Made by a program: the position numbers and the translations under genes. DNA of 64,000 nt, taken from assembly GCF_015476655.1 (NCBI RefSeq), contig NZ_JABFHF010000025.1, positions 22,860-86,859 of the forward strand. The letters are read 5' to 3'. Below are positions 17,829 through 27,067 of this stretch, one piece after another. This DNA is from Aquiflexum lacus. Lineage in GTDB: Bacteria > Bacteroidota > Bacteroidia > Cytophagales > Cyclobacteriaceae. Each line of letters starts with the position of its first letter. Positions within the stretch are counted from its first letter, which is position 1. The notes under the pieces are model-generated. The model was not told the DNA's origin and did no database searches. It saw nothing but the letters and a program-made list of their open reading frames with translations.

Positions 17829-19103
17829 TTATAAATAGGGATTTTTGACCAAGACTTGAAAAGTAGTTCTTGTCATTTGTTCAAGTAAAGCCTCTTTACC
17901 TATCACCAGTTTTTCCATCAAGACTGGATTGTGGTTTTTGACAGTTATCAATTGAAGACTTTCATTATACCTTATTTCGAACTGGTTCCTGAGATTGTAT
18001 ATCAGTTTTTCAAGCTTAAAAAGTTCTTTCTCAATTACAATGGAAATGGATATTGCTGAAGTTTGTAGCAGATTCACGCTCAGCTTAAGTCTTTCAAGCT
18101 CGGTGTAAACTGAATGAATATGGGATTCATTGATGAAAGTAAAATCCGTTACTTTGAAACTCACCAAAATCTGATTGTCTTTGACAACAATGCAGGGAAC
18201 TGTATTTACTCCCTGAACATGGTGGATTTTTGTACCAGACCTATCGGGATGTATAAAAGACTTTACATAAAGAGGAATAGAAAGATTAGCCAAAGGCTTG
18301 ATAGTTTTGGGGTGGATAACAGATGCACCATAATAAGTCAGTTCGGCCGCTTCTTTGTAATCGAGCTCTTCAAATTTCACAGAATCAGAAAATCGTTTTG
18401 GATCAGCATTGAGGACCCCGTCCACGTCTTTCCAAATAGTCACCGCATTAGCCCGCATGCCGTGCGCCAATATCGCTGCAGTAAAATCCGACCCCTCTCT
18501 TCCCAATGTAGTAGTACGGCCTTTTTGATCCGCAGCTATAAATCCTTGGGTAACTACCGGAAACTGTGTCAATTTTGGCGCTAAAAGTTTTTGACAAAGT
18601 CTGCTTGTACTCTCCCAGTCTATTTTTGCAAACCTGAAGTCACTATTGGTCAAAATAATTTCCCTGGCATCTTGCCAAATGCAATACAATCCTTTGGCAC
18701 AAAGGTATTCGTGAACAATCTTGGAGGAAATCATTTCACCGAAAGAGACTACCGAATCATAAAAGCTGTCATAATTTCCCTGAGCCAAATTCCCATCCAA
18801 TACCCTTTCCAATTGTGAAAAATAATTTCTTACAGTTGGAAAAATAAGGCTATTTGAATCAAAAAGTCCCTCACAAATGTCTAAATGATACTCTAATATT
18901 TTTGCACTTTTCAAAGAATAATCTTTACCTTCCAATTTTAAAGCTAAAATTTCTTCAAGCGCATTTGTTGTCTTCCCCATGGCCGAAACCACAATAATTG
19001 TATTATTTCGCAATCGATTGAATACAATTTCATACAAGTTTTTTATAGATTCGGCATCTTTTATGGAAGCACCACCAAATTTGAAAACAAAAGTTTTTGC
19101 CAT
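17829..19103 (-). CDS. lysC: Aspartate kinase (monofunctional)
   Basis: Phosphorylates L-aspartate, the entry to lysine, threonine and methionine synthesis. 424 aa: an N-terminal kinase domain with FKFGGASIKD, VVSAMGKTTNALEEI, FAKIDWESTSRL and TTLGREGSDFTAAILAHGM, then paired C-terminal ACT-like regulatory segments (VSFKVTDFTFINESHIHSVYTEL...). No homoserine dehydrogenase domain follows, so it is a single-function enzyme. It is divergent from fbp, with 57 bases between the starts. No lysine riboswitch is visible in that short leader. Confidence 0.93.
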   Translation of the reverse strand: MAKTFVFKFGGASIKDAESIKNLYEIVFNRLRNNTIIVVSAMGKTTNALEEILALKLEGKDYSLKSAKILEYHLDICEGLFDSNSLIFPTVRNYFSQLERVLDGNLAQGNYDSFYDSVVSFGEMISSKIVHEYLCAKGLYCIWQDAREIILTNSDFRFAKIDWESTSRLCQKLLAPKLTQFPVVTQGFIAADQKGRTTTLGREGSDFTAAILAHGMRANAVTIWKDVDGVLNADPKRFSDSVKFEELDYKEAAELTYYGASVIHPKTIKPLANLSIPLYVKSFIHPDRSGTKIHHVQGVNTVPCIVVKDNQILVSFKVTDFTFINESHIHSVYTELERLKLSVNLLQTSAISISIVIEKELFKLEKLIYNLRNQFEIRYNESLQLITVKNHNPVLMEKLVIGKEALLEQMTRTTFQVLVKNPYL

Positions 19104-19160
19104 TGAAATTAATTTGTAATTTTCAGGAGTTAAATTCTTAAATAGTATTTTTCCAACATT

Positions 19161-20201
19161 ATGAAGACTAAGCTTTACAAACCCAGCGATTCATCCATAG
19201 CCTATTCAGTGGGAACCACTTTGGACAGATTTATCAAAATCAAACAAAACGAATTTTCTTTTGCCTCAGGTGAATTGTCACAGATTTTAAGGGACATTGC
19301 CCTTGCAGCAAAGATAGTAAATCGGGAGACCAACCGTGCAGGACTTGCAAATATTGGTGGCGCTTTCGGGCAAACCAATGTTCAAGGAGAAGAACAACAA
19401 AAACTGGATGTCATCGCCAACATCCGATTTACCCGGGCCCTTACCAAGGGCGGTGAGGTATGCGCCGTGGTATCAGAAGAGGACGATGAAGTGATTGATC
19501 TTCAGAACGGTTCCGGTAAATATGTAGTCGCCATCGACCCTTTGGACGGTTCCTCCAATATTGATGTCAATATCTCTATAGGCACCATATTTTCAATTTA
19601 CCGAAGAGTGACACCTGTCGGTAGTCCTATTCAACCGGAAGATATCATGCAGCCTGGCAACCAACAAGTAGCTGCGGGCTATGTACTCTATGGATCTTCC
19701 ACCATGCTGGTTTACACCACAGGACACGGTGTTAACGGTTTCACTTACGAACCATCTTTGGGGGAGTTTTTCCTTTCCCACCCCAATATGTGCGCTCCAA
19801 AGGGTGGAGACATTTACAGTATCAATGAAGGCACTTCCAACCTTTTTGAGCCCGGATTGAAAAAATACATTGAATTGTGTAAGGAAAGACAATTCAGTGC
19901 CCGATATATTGGAAGCTTGGTAGCCGATTTTCATAGAAACTTACTTAAAGGGGGGATTTACATTTACCCCGCAACTTCAAAATCTCCTAAGGGAAAATTA
20001 AGGTTATTGTATGAGGCAAATGCCTTGGCTTTTATTGCTGAACAAGCCGGGGGTATGGCAACGGATGGTTATGGAAGAATTTTGGACATTAAACCGACCT
20101 CACTTCATCAAAGAACACCGCTCTACATTGGATCTCCTGATATGGTGGTCGAAGCTGAAAATTTCTTGAAAGCTTCTTTGGAAAAAGTAGCCGAAAAATA
20201 A
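19161..20201 (+). CDS. fbp: Fructose-1,6-bisphosphatase class I
   Basis: Gluconeogenic enzyme that hydrolyses fructose-1,6-bisphosphate to fructose-6-phosphate. 346 aa with class I landmarks: [11 protein letters not shown] (metal-binding Glu residues), [26 protein letters not shown] (DPLDGSSN signature), [40 protein letters not shown], and [22 protein letters not shown] (Glu-binding and substrate loop). It is monocistronic and divergent from lysC. Identification is firm. Confidence 0.96.
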   Translation: MKTKLYKPSDSSIAYSVGTTLDRFIKIKQNEFSFASGELSQILRDIALAAKIVNRETNRAGLANIGGAFGQTNVQGEEQQKLDVIANIRFTRALTKGGEVCAVVSEEDDEVIDLQNGSGKYVVAIDPLDGSSNIDVNISIGTIFSIYRRVTPVGSPIQPEDIMQPGNQQVAAGYVLYGSSTMLVYTTGHGVNGFTYEPSLGEFFLSHPNMCAPKGGDIYSINEGTSNLFEPGLKKYIELCKERQFSARYIGSLVADFHRNLLKGGIYIYPATSKSPKGKLRLLYEANALAFIAEQAGGMATDGYGRILDIKPTSLHQRTPLYIGSPDMVVEAENFLKASLEKVAEK

Positions 20202-20250
20202 AAAAGACCCATGATTGAAGTTTCTAAAGTAAAAAATGAGAAAATAGAAA

Positions 20251-20556
20251 TTAACTTTCTGAATACTTATTTCTGATCTTGATTTTAAGCATCTGTCTCT
20301 CAACCAATGCTTTGGCCAAATCGAAAGCCATCGTTTCAGGATCAGATTGATGAAGGATGTGTTTGAGTTTACTTTCTCCTAAATCAATTCTGTAGCACAC
20401 TTGAAGTAGTTTTTCAAAATCCCGGTTAAGCATTTGATGGACAATAGGAGTCATCAAAGCAACCAATTCTTCTTCGGTTGAAAGCTTTTCAGGAATTTTC
20501 AGATCGAAGGTTTTTTCTAAAAGAAGGGCGGTATCCTGGATAACAAGTTGGTCCAT
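20251..20556 (-). CDS. Conserved hypothetical protein, ~100 aa, helical
   Basis: 101 aa, no signal peptide. It reads as an all-helical cytoplasmic protein (PEKLSTEEELVALMTPIVHQMLNRDFEKLLQVCYRIDLGESKLKHILHQ). The family has no name that I recognise. A start at 20556 (MDQLVIQDTALLLEKTFDL) looks natural. It is downstream of the DUF5606 gene on the same strand, about 60 bases after its stop, so the two may be co-transcribed. Normal codon use and a clean frame favour a real gene. Function unknown. Confidence 0.75.
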   Translation of the reverse strand: MDQLVIQDTALLLEKTFDLKIPEKLSTEEELVALMTPIVHQMLNRDFEKLLQVCYRIDLGESKLKHILHQSDPETMAFDLAKALVERQMLKIKIRNKYSES

Positions 20557-20619
20557 GGGGTGGTGGACAGTTAAAGTTGGCCGTGCCAGGACCTAAAGTC
20601 ATGGCATGGCTACATTTGA

Positions 20620-21060
20620 TTATGAGTTAGCTTCTTCAGCAGAACCACCTTCCTCTTCCGTTTGCTCTTCCAAAACTTCCGGGGCATGTTCTCTGATGAT
20701 TTTATACCAACTTACCAGCTTCTTGATATCAGAAGGGTACACTTTGGTTTCATCAAAATCAGGAAGCACATGCTTCAAAAAAGCAGTTAACTCATCAGCA
20801 TCAGCCGAAGCATCAAGGCCTAAATCTCCCTGAAACTCTTTTTCTATTTTTCTCATGACTTCCTCCAGAGGAGTCGCACCTTCTTCGGTCATGGTGTACA
20901 TGGAAATCTCTCCCAAGATGGAAACCCTTTGACTGGCACCTACGACCATTTTGGCTTTCTTGTCGTCCATGGATTCCAAAATCACTCCACCACGGGTAGG
21001 TTTCAATATTTTGTATAAACCTGATTTTCCGGAAACTGTGGCAATCTCGTTGAATTTCAT
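20620..21060 (-). CDS. DUF5606 domain-containing protein
   Basis: 146 aa. The N-terminal 70 residues (MKFNEIATVSGKSGLYKILKPTRGGVILESMDD... VSILGEISMYT) match my memory of the DUF5606 family, small proteins frequent in Bacteroidota. The middle (YPSDIKKLVSWYKIIREHAPEVL) is helical, and the tail (EEQTEEEGGSAEEANS) is an acidic, probably disordered end. Function is unknown. It is located between engB and a small hypothetical gene on the same strand. A TATCTTTG -7-like element lies about 26 bases before the start. Confidence 0.85.
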   Translation of the reverse strand: MKFNEIATVSGKSGLYKILKPTRGGVILESMDDKKAKMVVGASQRVSILGEISMYTMTEEGATPLEEVMRKIEKEFQGDLGLDASADADELTAFLKHVLPDFDETKVYPSDIKKLVSWYKIIREHAPEVLEEQTEEEGGSAEEANS

Positions 21061-21085
21061 TTTGTCTCTTTCTGATTTAAGGCTG

Positions 21086-21093
21086 CAAAGATA
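21086..21093 (-). promoter_or_regulatory. Putative -7 element TATCTTTG upstream of the DUF5606 gene
   Basis: Matches the TAnnTTTG consensus on the minus strand, 26 bases upstream of the start codon. This spacing is reasonable for a short leader. It lies between engB and the DUF5606 gene and suggests that the latter has its own promoter. Confidence 0.45.
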
Positions 21094-21118
21094 TCATTTC
21101 AATTATAATGCCCAAGAA

Positions 21119-21727
21119 TTAGTTTCGCTCTTCCCTGTATTCATTGACCAATTCTTCAATGAAGGCAACAACTGCCTCTTTCCCTTCTCCTGATGTCGCC
21201 GAGGTGATATAATGCTGGGGTTTGTCCTGAAATATCTCAAATGCTGCATTGAGAAATCTATTGACATTTTCTTTTGTTCTTGACCTGGATTGTTTGTCAG
21301 ACTTGGTAAAAAGTAAAACAAATGGAATATCGTTTTCTCCACACCAGGTAATAAATTCCAAATCTATTTTTTGAGGCTCCAGTCTGCTGTCAATCAAAAC
21401 CATCAATGCCACCAGGTTTTCTCTGGCTGTGAGATAGTCCATGATCATTTTTCCCCAAGTATCTTTGATGCTTTTGCTGACTTTGGCAAAACCATAGCCT
21501 GGCAAATCCACCATGTACCACTTGTCATCCACCAAGAAATGATTGATCAATTGGGTTTTTCCTGGTCTTCCTGAAGTTTTGGCGAGCTTACTGTTGCCAG
21601 TCAGCATATTGATCAAAGAACTTTTGCCCACATTCGACCTTCCAATAAAAGCAAATTCAGGCTTATTGGGCTCAGGGCATTTGTTGTGATCGGTATTACT
21701 TATCAAAAAGACCGCTTTCTTGATCAT
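21119..21727 (-). CDS. engB: Ribosome biogenesis GTP-binding protein YihA/YsxC (EngB)
   Basis: Essential small GTPase for 50S subunit assembly. 202 aa with all G motifs: G1 FIGRSNVGKSSLINML, G2 region TSGRPGKTQLINHF, G3 MVDLPGYGFAKV, G4 LLFTKSDKQSR and G5 TSATSGEGK. No extra domain. A -7-like TACCTTTG lies about 20 bases before the start (21747-21754). Identification is firm. Confidence 0.96.
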   Translation of the reverse strand: MIKKAVFLISNTDHNKCPEPNKPEFAFIGRSNVGKSSLINMLTGNSKLAKTSGRPGKTQLINHFLVDDKWYMVDLPGYGFAKVSKSIKDTWGKMIMDYLTARENLVALMVLIDSRLEPQKIDLEFITWCGENDIPFVLLFTKSDKQSRSRTKENVNRFLNAAFEIFQDKPQHYITSATSGEGKEAVVAFIEELVNEYREERN

Positions 21728-21746
21728 GACATTTTTTTATTTGGCA

Positions 21747-21754
21747 CAAAGGTA
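21747..21754 (-). promoter_or_regulatory. Putative -7 element TACCTTTG upstream of engB
   Basis: The octamer fits TAnnTTTG on the minus strand, 20 bases upstream of the engB start. It is identical to the elements before queE and the peroxiredoxin gene, which supports a common promoter class in this genome. Confidence 0.5.
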
Positions 21755-22003
21755 ATCCAATTTAAATTAATCTGATTGTCCTGACTAAATCATAAGATCA
21801 TGAATCAATTTTCAATGGCACAAAAATATCAATCAATATCCAGCAGTATCAATAAATATCCGATTATAAAATTGATATGGTATTAAAATAGGGGAAAGAT
21901 GCGATTACATAAATGTTAACTACTGTACATTCGCATTAATTTCCAACATTTTTCGATTGCTCGGGTTTCCTTAGTAATATTGCACAACATTAGAGAAAAG
22001 TCC

Positions 22004-22726
22004 ATGTCAGTAGTACCTTATAAAGAAAAGCAGGAAGGAAAAAAGGAGCAGGTAGCGGAGATGTTTAATAACATCAGCAAAAAATACGATTTTTTAAACC
22101 ACCTTTTAAGTTTGGGAATAGACATCGTCTGGAGAAAAAAAGCCATCAAGTATCTAAAAAAAGATAATCCAAAATTAATCCTTGATATCGCTACGGGGAC
22201 AGGTGACTTTGCCATCGAGGCATTGGCACTCAACCCTGATAAAATCATCGGAGTGGACATATCAGAAGGAATGCTGAATGAAGGCCGGAAGAAAATGATC
22301 AAAAGAAAGCTGGACCATATCATCGACCTCCAAATGGGAGATTCTGAAAAGTTGCTTTTTGAGGATAATAAATTTGATGCAGTGATCGTTTCATTTGGGG
22401 TCAGGAACTTCGAAAATCTAGAAAAAGGATTACAGGATATGTATAGGGTTTTGAAACCTGGCGCCAAAACTGTGATAGTGGAATTTTCAAAACCAAAAAA
22501 ATTCCCGATGAAGCAAGGATATAACTTTTATTTCAAATATATTCTGCCTCAAATCGGTAAATTAGTGTCCAAAGATAATTCTGCTTACACTTATTTGCCG
22601 GAATCCGTACAGGCATTTCCTGATGGTGAAGATTTTCTTTCAGTACTTAAAAAAGTAGGATTTAAAAACACGCAATGCAAACCGCTCACATTCGGAATCA
22701 GTTCTATATATATAGGAGAAAAATAA
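22004..22726 (+). CDS. ubiE: Demethylmenaquinone methyltransferase UbiE/MenG
   Basis: SAM-dependent methyltransferase for the last step of menaquinone synthesis. Starting at ATG 22004 the 240-aa protein shows [29 protein letters not shown] (family signature), the SAM motif [55 protein letters not shown] and the tail [18 protein letters not shown]. An in-frame TTG at 21980 is possible but gives a non-homologous extension. The 3' end overlaps porT by 52 bases; ubiE-porT adjacency recurs in Bacteroidota. Confidence 0.95.
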   Translation: MSVVPYKEKQEGKKEQVAEMFNNISKKYDFLNHLLSLGIDIVWRKKAIKYLKKDNPKLILDIATGTGDFAIEALALNPDKIIGVDISEGMLNEGRKKMIKRKLDHIIDLQMGDSEKLLFEDNKFDAVIVSFGVRNFENLEKGLQDMYRVLKPGAKTVIVEFSKPKKFPMKQGYNFYFKYILPQIGKLVSKDNSAYTYLPESVQAFPDGEDFLSVLKKVGFKNTQCKPLTFGISSIYIGEK

Positions 22727-23454
22727 GCTTTTCCATTTTAGGGATTTTTTTTCTGATCAGTCAGGCAAGTGGACAATCAAGGTTCAATGAAATCAGTTCT
22801 GCTGGACAGGATGATAAATTCATTTCCTATGGTTTCTTTCTCGCGGGCCACACCAATATGTGGCGAATGAAGTATTCCGAGGCATTCCTAGATCCTACCA
22901 ATGCACCGCTAAATAATATCCAAAGCATTATACCCGTGTATTCTCCAGGATTCTCCTTGGGGTTTTTAGTAAATATCAGGCTACATGACCAAGTAAATAT
23001 CATGATGACCCCCAAAATTGGGTTTTATGAGTTTAAGACAGATGTGAATTATTTTTCTGAGCCGACCAATAATAACGATGTTCCCGCCATAACCAGAAGA
23101 CAAACTTACCTCAACGAGGCAACTATGGTAGAAATACCGATACTTTTTAAATACAAAGCACAGCGATTTAACAATACCCGAATGTTTTTCACAGGAGGTG
23201 GCAGTGCGATGTTCCGAACAAAAGATCAGGATGAAGCAGACATAGAGGACTTGGTGACTACAGGCAGGGACTTCACCGTTGATCTTGGAGTTGGTTTCGA
23301 TTTATATTTCAAATACTTTAAGTTTTCACCTGAAGTCCGTTTTTCACATGGATTACTTGATATTTACCGTCCCGAACAAACCAACCCTGCTTTCCGGGAC
23401 GCCATTTCCGAAATTCGCCGAAAATCCATCACGCTTTACCTTAACTTCCAGTAG
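22675..23454 (+). CDS. porT: PorT-like outer membrane protein of the type IX secretion system
   Basis: 259 aa, predicted eight-strand outer-membrane beta-barrel. Basic N-terminus, then a hydrophobic signal segment ending in SQASGQ. The mature chain shows amphipathic strands ([41 protein letters not shown]) and a long final strand pair ([26 protein letters not shown]). Position next to ubiE and the sequence pattern indicate PorT, needed to secrete T9SS cargo such as the protein at 5350-7473. ATG 22675 lies inside ubiE and is the only good start. Confidence 0.85.
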   Translation: MQTAHIRNQFYIYRRKISFSILGIFFLISQASGQSRFNEISSAGQDDKFISYGFFLAGHTNMWRMKYSEAFLDPTNAPLNNIQSIIPVYSPGFSLGFLVNIRLHDQVNIMMTPKIGFYEFKTDVNYFSEPTNNNDVPAITRRQTYLNEATMVEIPILFKYKAQRFNNTRMFFTGGGSAMFRTKDQDEADIEDLVTTGRDFTVDLGVGFDLYFKYFKFSPEVRFSHGLLDIYRPEQTNPAFRDAISEIRRKSITLYLNFQ

Positions 23455-23540
23455 AGGTTGGAGGGCTTGAAAGTTTTTTGGCTTAGAGAAATTTTTTAAT
23501 TGAAAAATTGGAAGATTTTCCTTATCTCTTACCATCCATT

Positions 23541-23690
23541 TCTTGTTTCTTGGCTCCCAGATAAAAGCATTGGGGCAGGCTTTTTTTCTTATCCTTCTTT
23601 CATCCTTCATCCTTTTCTTGGCTCTTGTCTCTTGTTTCTTGTACCTAACATCTCGCCTCTCGTCTCTCGCATCTCACTCCACATAAATTA
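23541..23690 (+). repeat. Low-complexity CTCTTG/TTTCTTG tract with degenerate GGGGCAGGCTTT repeat
   Basis: In the 274-base gap between porT and the SDR gene, a GGGGCAGGCTTTT stretch (23572-23584) matches the right half of the repeat at 25410 and 12812. Around it are several CTCTTG/TTTCTTG/CTCTCG tracts, as also seen next to the 25.4-kb copy. No gene is visible here. It looks like decayed repeat material. Confidence 0.5.
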
Positions 23691-23728
23691 CCCATTTCAT
23701 TCCTTGTCATTTCTTTTTAGATTAGGGC

Positions 23729-24487
23729 ATGGAAAAAAAGATTGCCTTTATCACGGGAGCTACTTCAGGGATAGGAAAAGCATCTGCGATTGCATTGGCC
23801 AATTTGGGTTATAATATTATCGCAACAGGAAGAAGAAAGGATAGGCTTGAAAATCTGAAAGATGAGCTTCCTGACGGAATAGAACTTTATACACTTTGTT
23901 TCGATGTAAGGAACAAAGAAGAAGTAAAAAAATCCATCGGTTCCCTTCCGGAATCCTGGCAGAAAATTGATGTCCTGATCAACAATGCCGGCAATGCCCA
24001 TGGAATGGATCCAATCCAGTCCGGAAGCTTGGAAGACTGGGATGCCATGATAGACATCAATGTCAAGGGGCTGCTTTACGTTTCCAAAGAAATCATGACC
24101 GGAATGGTTGAAAGGCAATCAGGTACAATTGTCAACATTGGTTCTATAGCAGGAAAAGAAGTTTATCCCAACGGCAATGTTTATTGTGCATCCAAACATG
24201 CCGTAGATGCGATTACCAAAGGAATGCGAATCGACCTCAATCCATTTGGGATTAGGGTTATAGGTGTTCATCCAGGGCTTGTAGAAACTGAATTCTCCTT
24301 GGTCAGATTCAAAGGAGATGCAGCAAGATCAAAAACTGTGTATCAGGGCCTTCAGCCTCTGACAGCCGAAGACATTGCCGACACCATTGCATTTGCCGTT
24401 AGCAGACCTCCTCACGTGGTCTTGGCAGATATTGTGATATTGCCAACTGCTCAAGCTTCTACTGCAGTTTTGAAAAAGTCCATTTAA
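23729..24487 (+). CDS. SDR family NAD(P)-dependent oxidoreductase (YdfG-like)
   Basis: 252-aa classical short-chain dehydrogenase. Visible: the cofactor motif FITGATSGIGKASAIAL; NNAGNAHG; catalytic Ser in VNIGSIAGKEVYPNGNVYCASKHAVDAI with the Tyr-x-x-x-Lys pair; and PGLVETEFSLVRF. The order and HPGLVETEFS loop resemble YdfG (3-hydroxy acid/serine dehydrogenase-like) enzymes. Substrate specificity is not certain. The VanX-type dipeptidase gene starts 10 bases after its stop, so they may be co-transcribed. Confidence 0.92.
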   Translation: MEKKIAFITGATSGIGKASAIALANLGYNIIATGRRKDRLENLKDELPDGIELYTLCFDVRNKEEVKKSIGSLPESWQKIDVLINNAGNAHGMDPIQSGSLEDWDAMIDINVKGLLYVSKEIMTGMVERQSGTIVNIGSIAGKEVYPNGNVYCASKHAVDAITKGMRIDLNPFGIRVIGVHPGLVETEFSLVRFKGDAARSKTVYQGLQPLTAEDIADTIAFAVSRPPHVVLADIVILPTAQASTAVLKKSI

Positions 24488-24497
24488 AGCCTATACT

Positions 24498-25256
24498 TTG
24501 AAAAAACACCTGATTTATATATTGGCATTTTCATTTTGGGGCTGTGAATCCAAAATGAACGAACAAACTGCCACAGGCTATGATATCCATGAAGATGAAA
24601 TCGCGGATATCGGAGGAGAGCAATTTAAAATAGTCCATAAAGTCGGAGATCTGGAGCAGAGCCTGATCGATGCTGGATTGGTCGATATAGAAGTCATTAT
24701 TCCTGGTATTTATGTGGACCTCAAATATTCCACAACAGACAATTTCTTTGGTCAAGACGTCTATGGTGATTTAACACGATGCTATTTGCAACCTATTGTA
24801 GCTGACATGCTGAAAGAATCACACGAAAAACTCCAAGCGGATCATCCTGAACTGACATTCTTGATCTATGACGGCGTCCGACCTCAAAGTGTACAGCAGA
24901 TACTTTGGGACAACTTGAACAAACCTGATAGCATCAAACCCCTTTATGTTGCCAATCCCCAGATTGGAGGATTGCATAATTTCGGGGTTGCAGTAGACCT
25001 TACATTGGCCAATGCCGAAACCGGAAAAGCTTTGGATATGGGAACCGGGTACGACTATTTCGGATATCCTGCTTATCCAGATAGAGAAGATCAAATGCTC
25101 AAGGAAGGAAAAATCACTGAAGAACATATTGCCAACCGTGAAATACTCAGAAAAGTAATGAAGCATGGAGGTTTCACTGGAATCGGCTCCGAATGGTGGC
25201 ATTTCAATGCCTTCTCCCGAAAAGAAGCCTCCGAAAAATTCGGAATGGTGAAGTGA
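24498..25256 (+). CDS. D-alanyl-D-alanine dipeptidase-like lipoprotein (M15D, VanX/DdpX type)
   Basis: 252 aa. The start appears to be TTG (24498), as no in-frame ATG gives a signal. Residues 1-16 form a lipoprotein signal ending in the lipobox-like SFWGC. The metallopeptidase M15D motifs are: ...IYDGVRPQSVQQ; GGLHNFGVAVDLTL (Zn ligands His and Asp); GSEWWHFN (catalytic Glu and third ligand His). Such enzymes cleave D-Ala-D-Ala; here it is probably a periplasmic, cell-wall recycling enzyme. No vanHA genes are adjacent, so vancomycin resistance is not implied. Confidence 0.88.
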   Translation: MKKHLIYILAFSFWGCESKMNEQTATGYDIHEDEIADIGGEQFKIVHKVGDLEQSLIDAGLVDIEVIIPGIYVDLKYSTTDNFFGQDVYGDLTRCYLQPIVADMLKESHEKLQADHPELTFLIYDGVRPQSVQQILWDNLNKPDSIKPLYVANPQIGGLHNFGVAVDLTLANAETGKALDMGTGYDYFGYPAYPDREDQMLKEGKITEEHIANREILRKVMKHGGFTGIGSEWWHFNAFSRKEASEKFGMVK

Positions 25257-25409
25257 GAAAGAAAGGTATTCAAAGATTGTAAATTAAAAGAACTTGTCCG
25301 CTACGCCACAGGCGCACAGGCGTGACGGATTGGAAAATTCCCCTAATCTCAAAACTCACTACTTGATTTGGAAAAGATAATCTCGGTTCTTGGTTCTTGT
25401 CTCTTGTCT

Positions 25410-25433
25410 CCCCGATACTCGGGGCAGGCTTTG
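25410..25433 (+). repeat. Reference copy of the CCCCGATACTCGGGG-CAGGCTTTG repeat
   Basis: A 24-base unit with a CCCCGA...TCGGGG stem. It is preceded by the TTCTTGTCTCTTGTCT tract. The same unit is present inverted at 36855-36878 with no mismatch, and with two mismatches at 12812-12835. It is intergenic, between the dipeptidase and the ThuA gene. Confidence 0.75.
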
Positions 25434-25468
25434 TTTAAATCTGAATTCTAAAATCTAAAATAAAAAAA

Positions 25469-26221
25469 GTGATAAACCTAAAAACCCTTATCCCCTCCCT
25501 CCTACTCGCCTGTATCATCCTTATAGGCTTGAGTTCAGAATCTTTTGCCCAAAAGCAATTCAGTGTTTTGGTTTTCAGCAAAACCAAGGGCTTCAGACAT
25601 CAATCCATTCCTGATGGTGTGGTTGCCATAAAAAAATTGGGAATTGAACATATTTTTGATGTACATTCCACTGAAGACGAAAATTACATCACAGATAAAA
25701 ACCTGGAAAAACATCAGGTAATCATATTGATGAGTACTACAGGGACTATTTTCAATGAAGAGCAAAAGGCAGTCATCCAACGCTTTGTGCAAAGTGGAAA
25801 AGGCATCGTTGGAATCCATAGTGCTACTGATACTGAATATGAGTGGCCTTGGTACACCAAATTGATCGGCGCACAGTTTCTGAACCATCCCCATCAGCAG
25901 ACTTTAAGGTTAAATGTCGTCGATAGAAACCACCCTGCAACATATCACTTACCCGAAAAATGGCTATGGTCAGACGAGATCTATGCTTTTAAGAATTTCA
26001 ACCCTGATGTGAGGGTTCTGATTACCGCTGATGAGACTTCCTATGACCCTAAAAAGGGCATGGGAGAATTTCACCCAATGGCTTGGACGCATGAATACGA
26101 TGGGGGTAGGATTTTTTATACCGCATTGGGCCATACCGATTGGTCATTCCTTGACCCCAATTTTCAAAAACATATATATGGCGGAATCTGGTGGGCCGCC
26201 AAAGGATTTCCAATAGATTAA
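25469..26221 (+). CDS. ThuA domain-containing secreted protein
   Basis: 250 aa, starting at GTG (25469) with a signal peptide (LKTLIPSLLLACIILIGLSSESFAQ). The mature part is one ThuA-like domain (trehalose utilisation; class I glutamine amidotransferase-like fold): VLVFSKTKGFRHQSIPDG, VIILMSTTGTIFNEEQKAVIQRFVQSGKGIVGIHSATDTEYEW, WSDEIYAF and the C-terminal GGRIFYTALGHTDWSF. Family members occur in sugar-utilisation contexts, but no carbohydrate genes lie next to it. Substrate unknown. A strong terminator follows. Confidence 0.88.
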   Translation: MINLKTLIPSLLLACIILIGLSSESFAQKQFSVLVFSKTKGFRHQSIPDGVVAIKKLGIEHIFDVHSTEDENYITDKNLEKHQVIILMSTTGTIFNEEQKAVIQRFVQSGKGIVGIHSATDTEYEWPWYTKLIGAQFLNHPHQQTLRLNVVDRNHPATYHLPEKWLWSDEIYAFKNFNPDVRVLITADETSYDPKKGMGEFHPMAWTHEYDGGRIFYTALGHTDWSFLDPNFQKHIYGGIWWAAKGFPID

Positions 26222-26242
26222 GTACAAAAGGTTTCCCCCATA

Positions 26243-26282
26243 CCTGCCAACTCTGAATTCATAGGAGTTGGCAGGTTTTTTT
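26243..26282 (+). terminator. Strong rho-independent terminator after the ThuA gene
   Basis: The arms CCTGCCAACTC (26243-26253) and GAGTTGGCAGG (26265-26275) are perfectly complementary, 11 bp, with an 11-base loop. Seven T follow. It lies 22 bases after the ThuA stop. Confidence 0.9.
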
Positions 26283-26410
26283 ATGCTTGTCCGGTTATCC
26301 TCAAGATGAATCCGTTTCCTTTGAAATGGCAGAAAAGATGGGAGACCTGCCAAATAGCAGGCGGGCAAAAGAGCTAACACAATAAAATATTACGATGGTA
26401 AGAAAAACAC

Positions 26411-26520
26411 GGTTGATTCGGTTTTATTTCAATTTATATCTATCCTATTTCAACGTATTTCAATTTACACCAACCCTATTTCCAACGTATTTCAAACTTT
26501 TTCCAACCTTATTCTAAAAT
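26411..26520 (+). repeat. Degenerate pyrimidine-rich tract of TATTTCAACN-like units
   Basis: About 110 bases, made of repeated CTATTTCAACG / TATTTCAATTTACACC / TATTTCCAACG / TTTCCAACCTTA units. Similar tracts occur at 30262-30330 and 34078-34165. It sits before the ECF sigma factor gene. No gene is present in the roughly 350 bases between the ThuA terminator and the sigma gene. Confidence 0.5.
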
Positions 26521-26572
26521 AACTTTCTTCCCTTGTCATATAAAAGTACCTTTTAGACACTAATGACTAAGA

Positions 26573-27067
26573 ATGAAAAGCCCCCAACTGGAAAACCTCC
26601 TTAAAGATCTTCACCAAGAAGCTTACCACTGGTCAAGACAGTGCTGCTCATTTGATGAGGATTTGGCAAAGGATGTGTTGCAACAGGTTTATTTGAAAAT
26701 TCTCGAGGGGAAGGCCATTTATAAAGAAAAATCCCAAGTAAAAACCTGGCTGTTTTCTGTCATCAGGTTTACCGCAGCGGAGTGGAAAAAGAAGGACAAA
26801 AATATCTCTCCACTTGAAGCAGAATTTGATGCAGCAGAGACAGAGGAAGAAGTTACTGCTGCTTCGCATGAAGAATTGATCGAAAGACTGCCGGAAAGGC
26901 AAAAGGAGGTTTTGCTGCTGGTGTTCTACCATAATCTGACCTTGGAAAAGGCTGCTGAGGTGATGGGTATCAGTATCGGTTCGGTCAGGACACATTATGA
27001 CAGGGGGAAATCGGGTCTTAAAAAACTCATTCTAAAGAAACAAGCTTATGAAAATGCAAGACAATAA
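26573..27067 (+). CDS. ECF-type RNA polymerase sigma factor (region 2 and 4)
   Basis: 164 aa. Region 2 is DEDLAKDVLQQVYLKILEGKAIYKEKSQVKTWLFSVIRFTAAEWKK (the D-V-x-Q-x-x-x-K pattern and TWL core). Region 4 is LIERLPERQKEVLLLVFYHNLTLEKAAEVMGISIGSVRTHYDRGKSGLKK (a helix-turn-helix). The 3' end overlaps the next small gene, starting with ATG at 27048. A small single-helix membrane protein follows, as expected for an anti-sigma factor partner. Targets unknown. Confidence 0.92.
   Translation: MKSPQLENLLKDLHQEAYHWSRQCCSFDEDLAKDVLQQVYLKILEGKAIYKEKSQVKTWLFSVIRFTAAEWKKKDKNISPLEAEFDAAETEEEVTAASHEELIERLPERQKEVLLLVFYHNLTLEKAAEVMGISIGSVRTHYDRGKSGLKKLILKKQAYENARQ

Noticed and set aside
24498..25256. Vancomycin-resistance locus
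   Set aside because: The VanX-type dipeptidase has no vanH/vanA/vanS neighbours and carries a lipoprotein signal, so a cell-wall recycling role is more likely.
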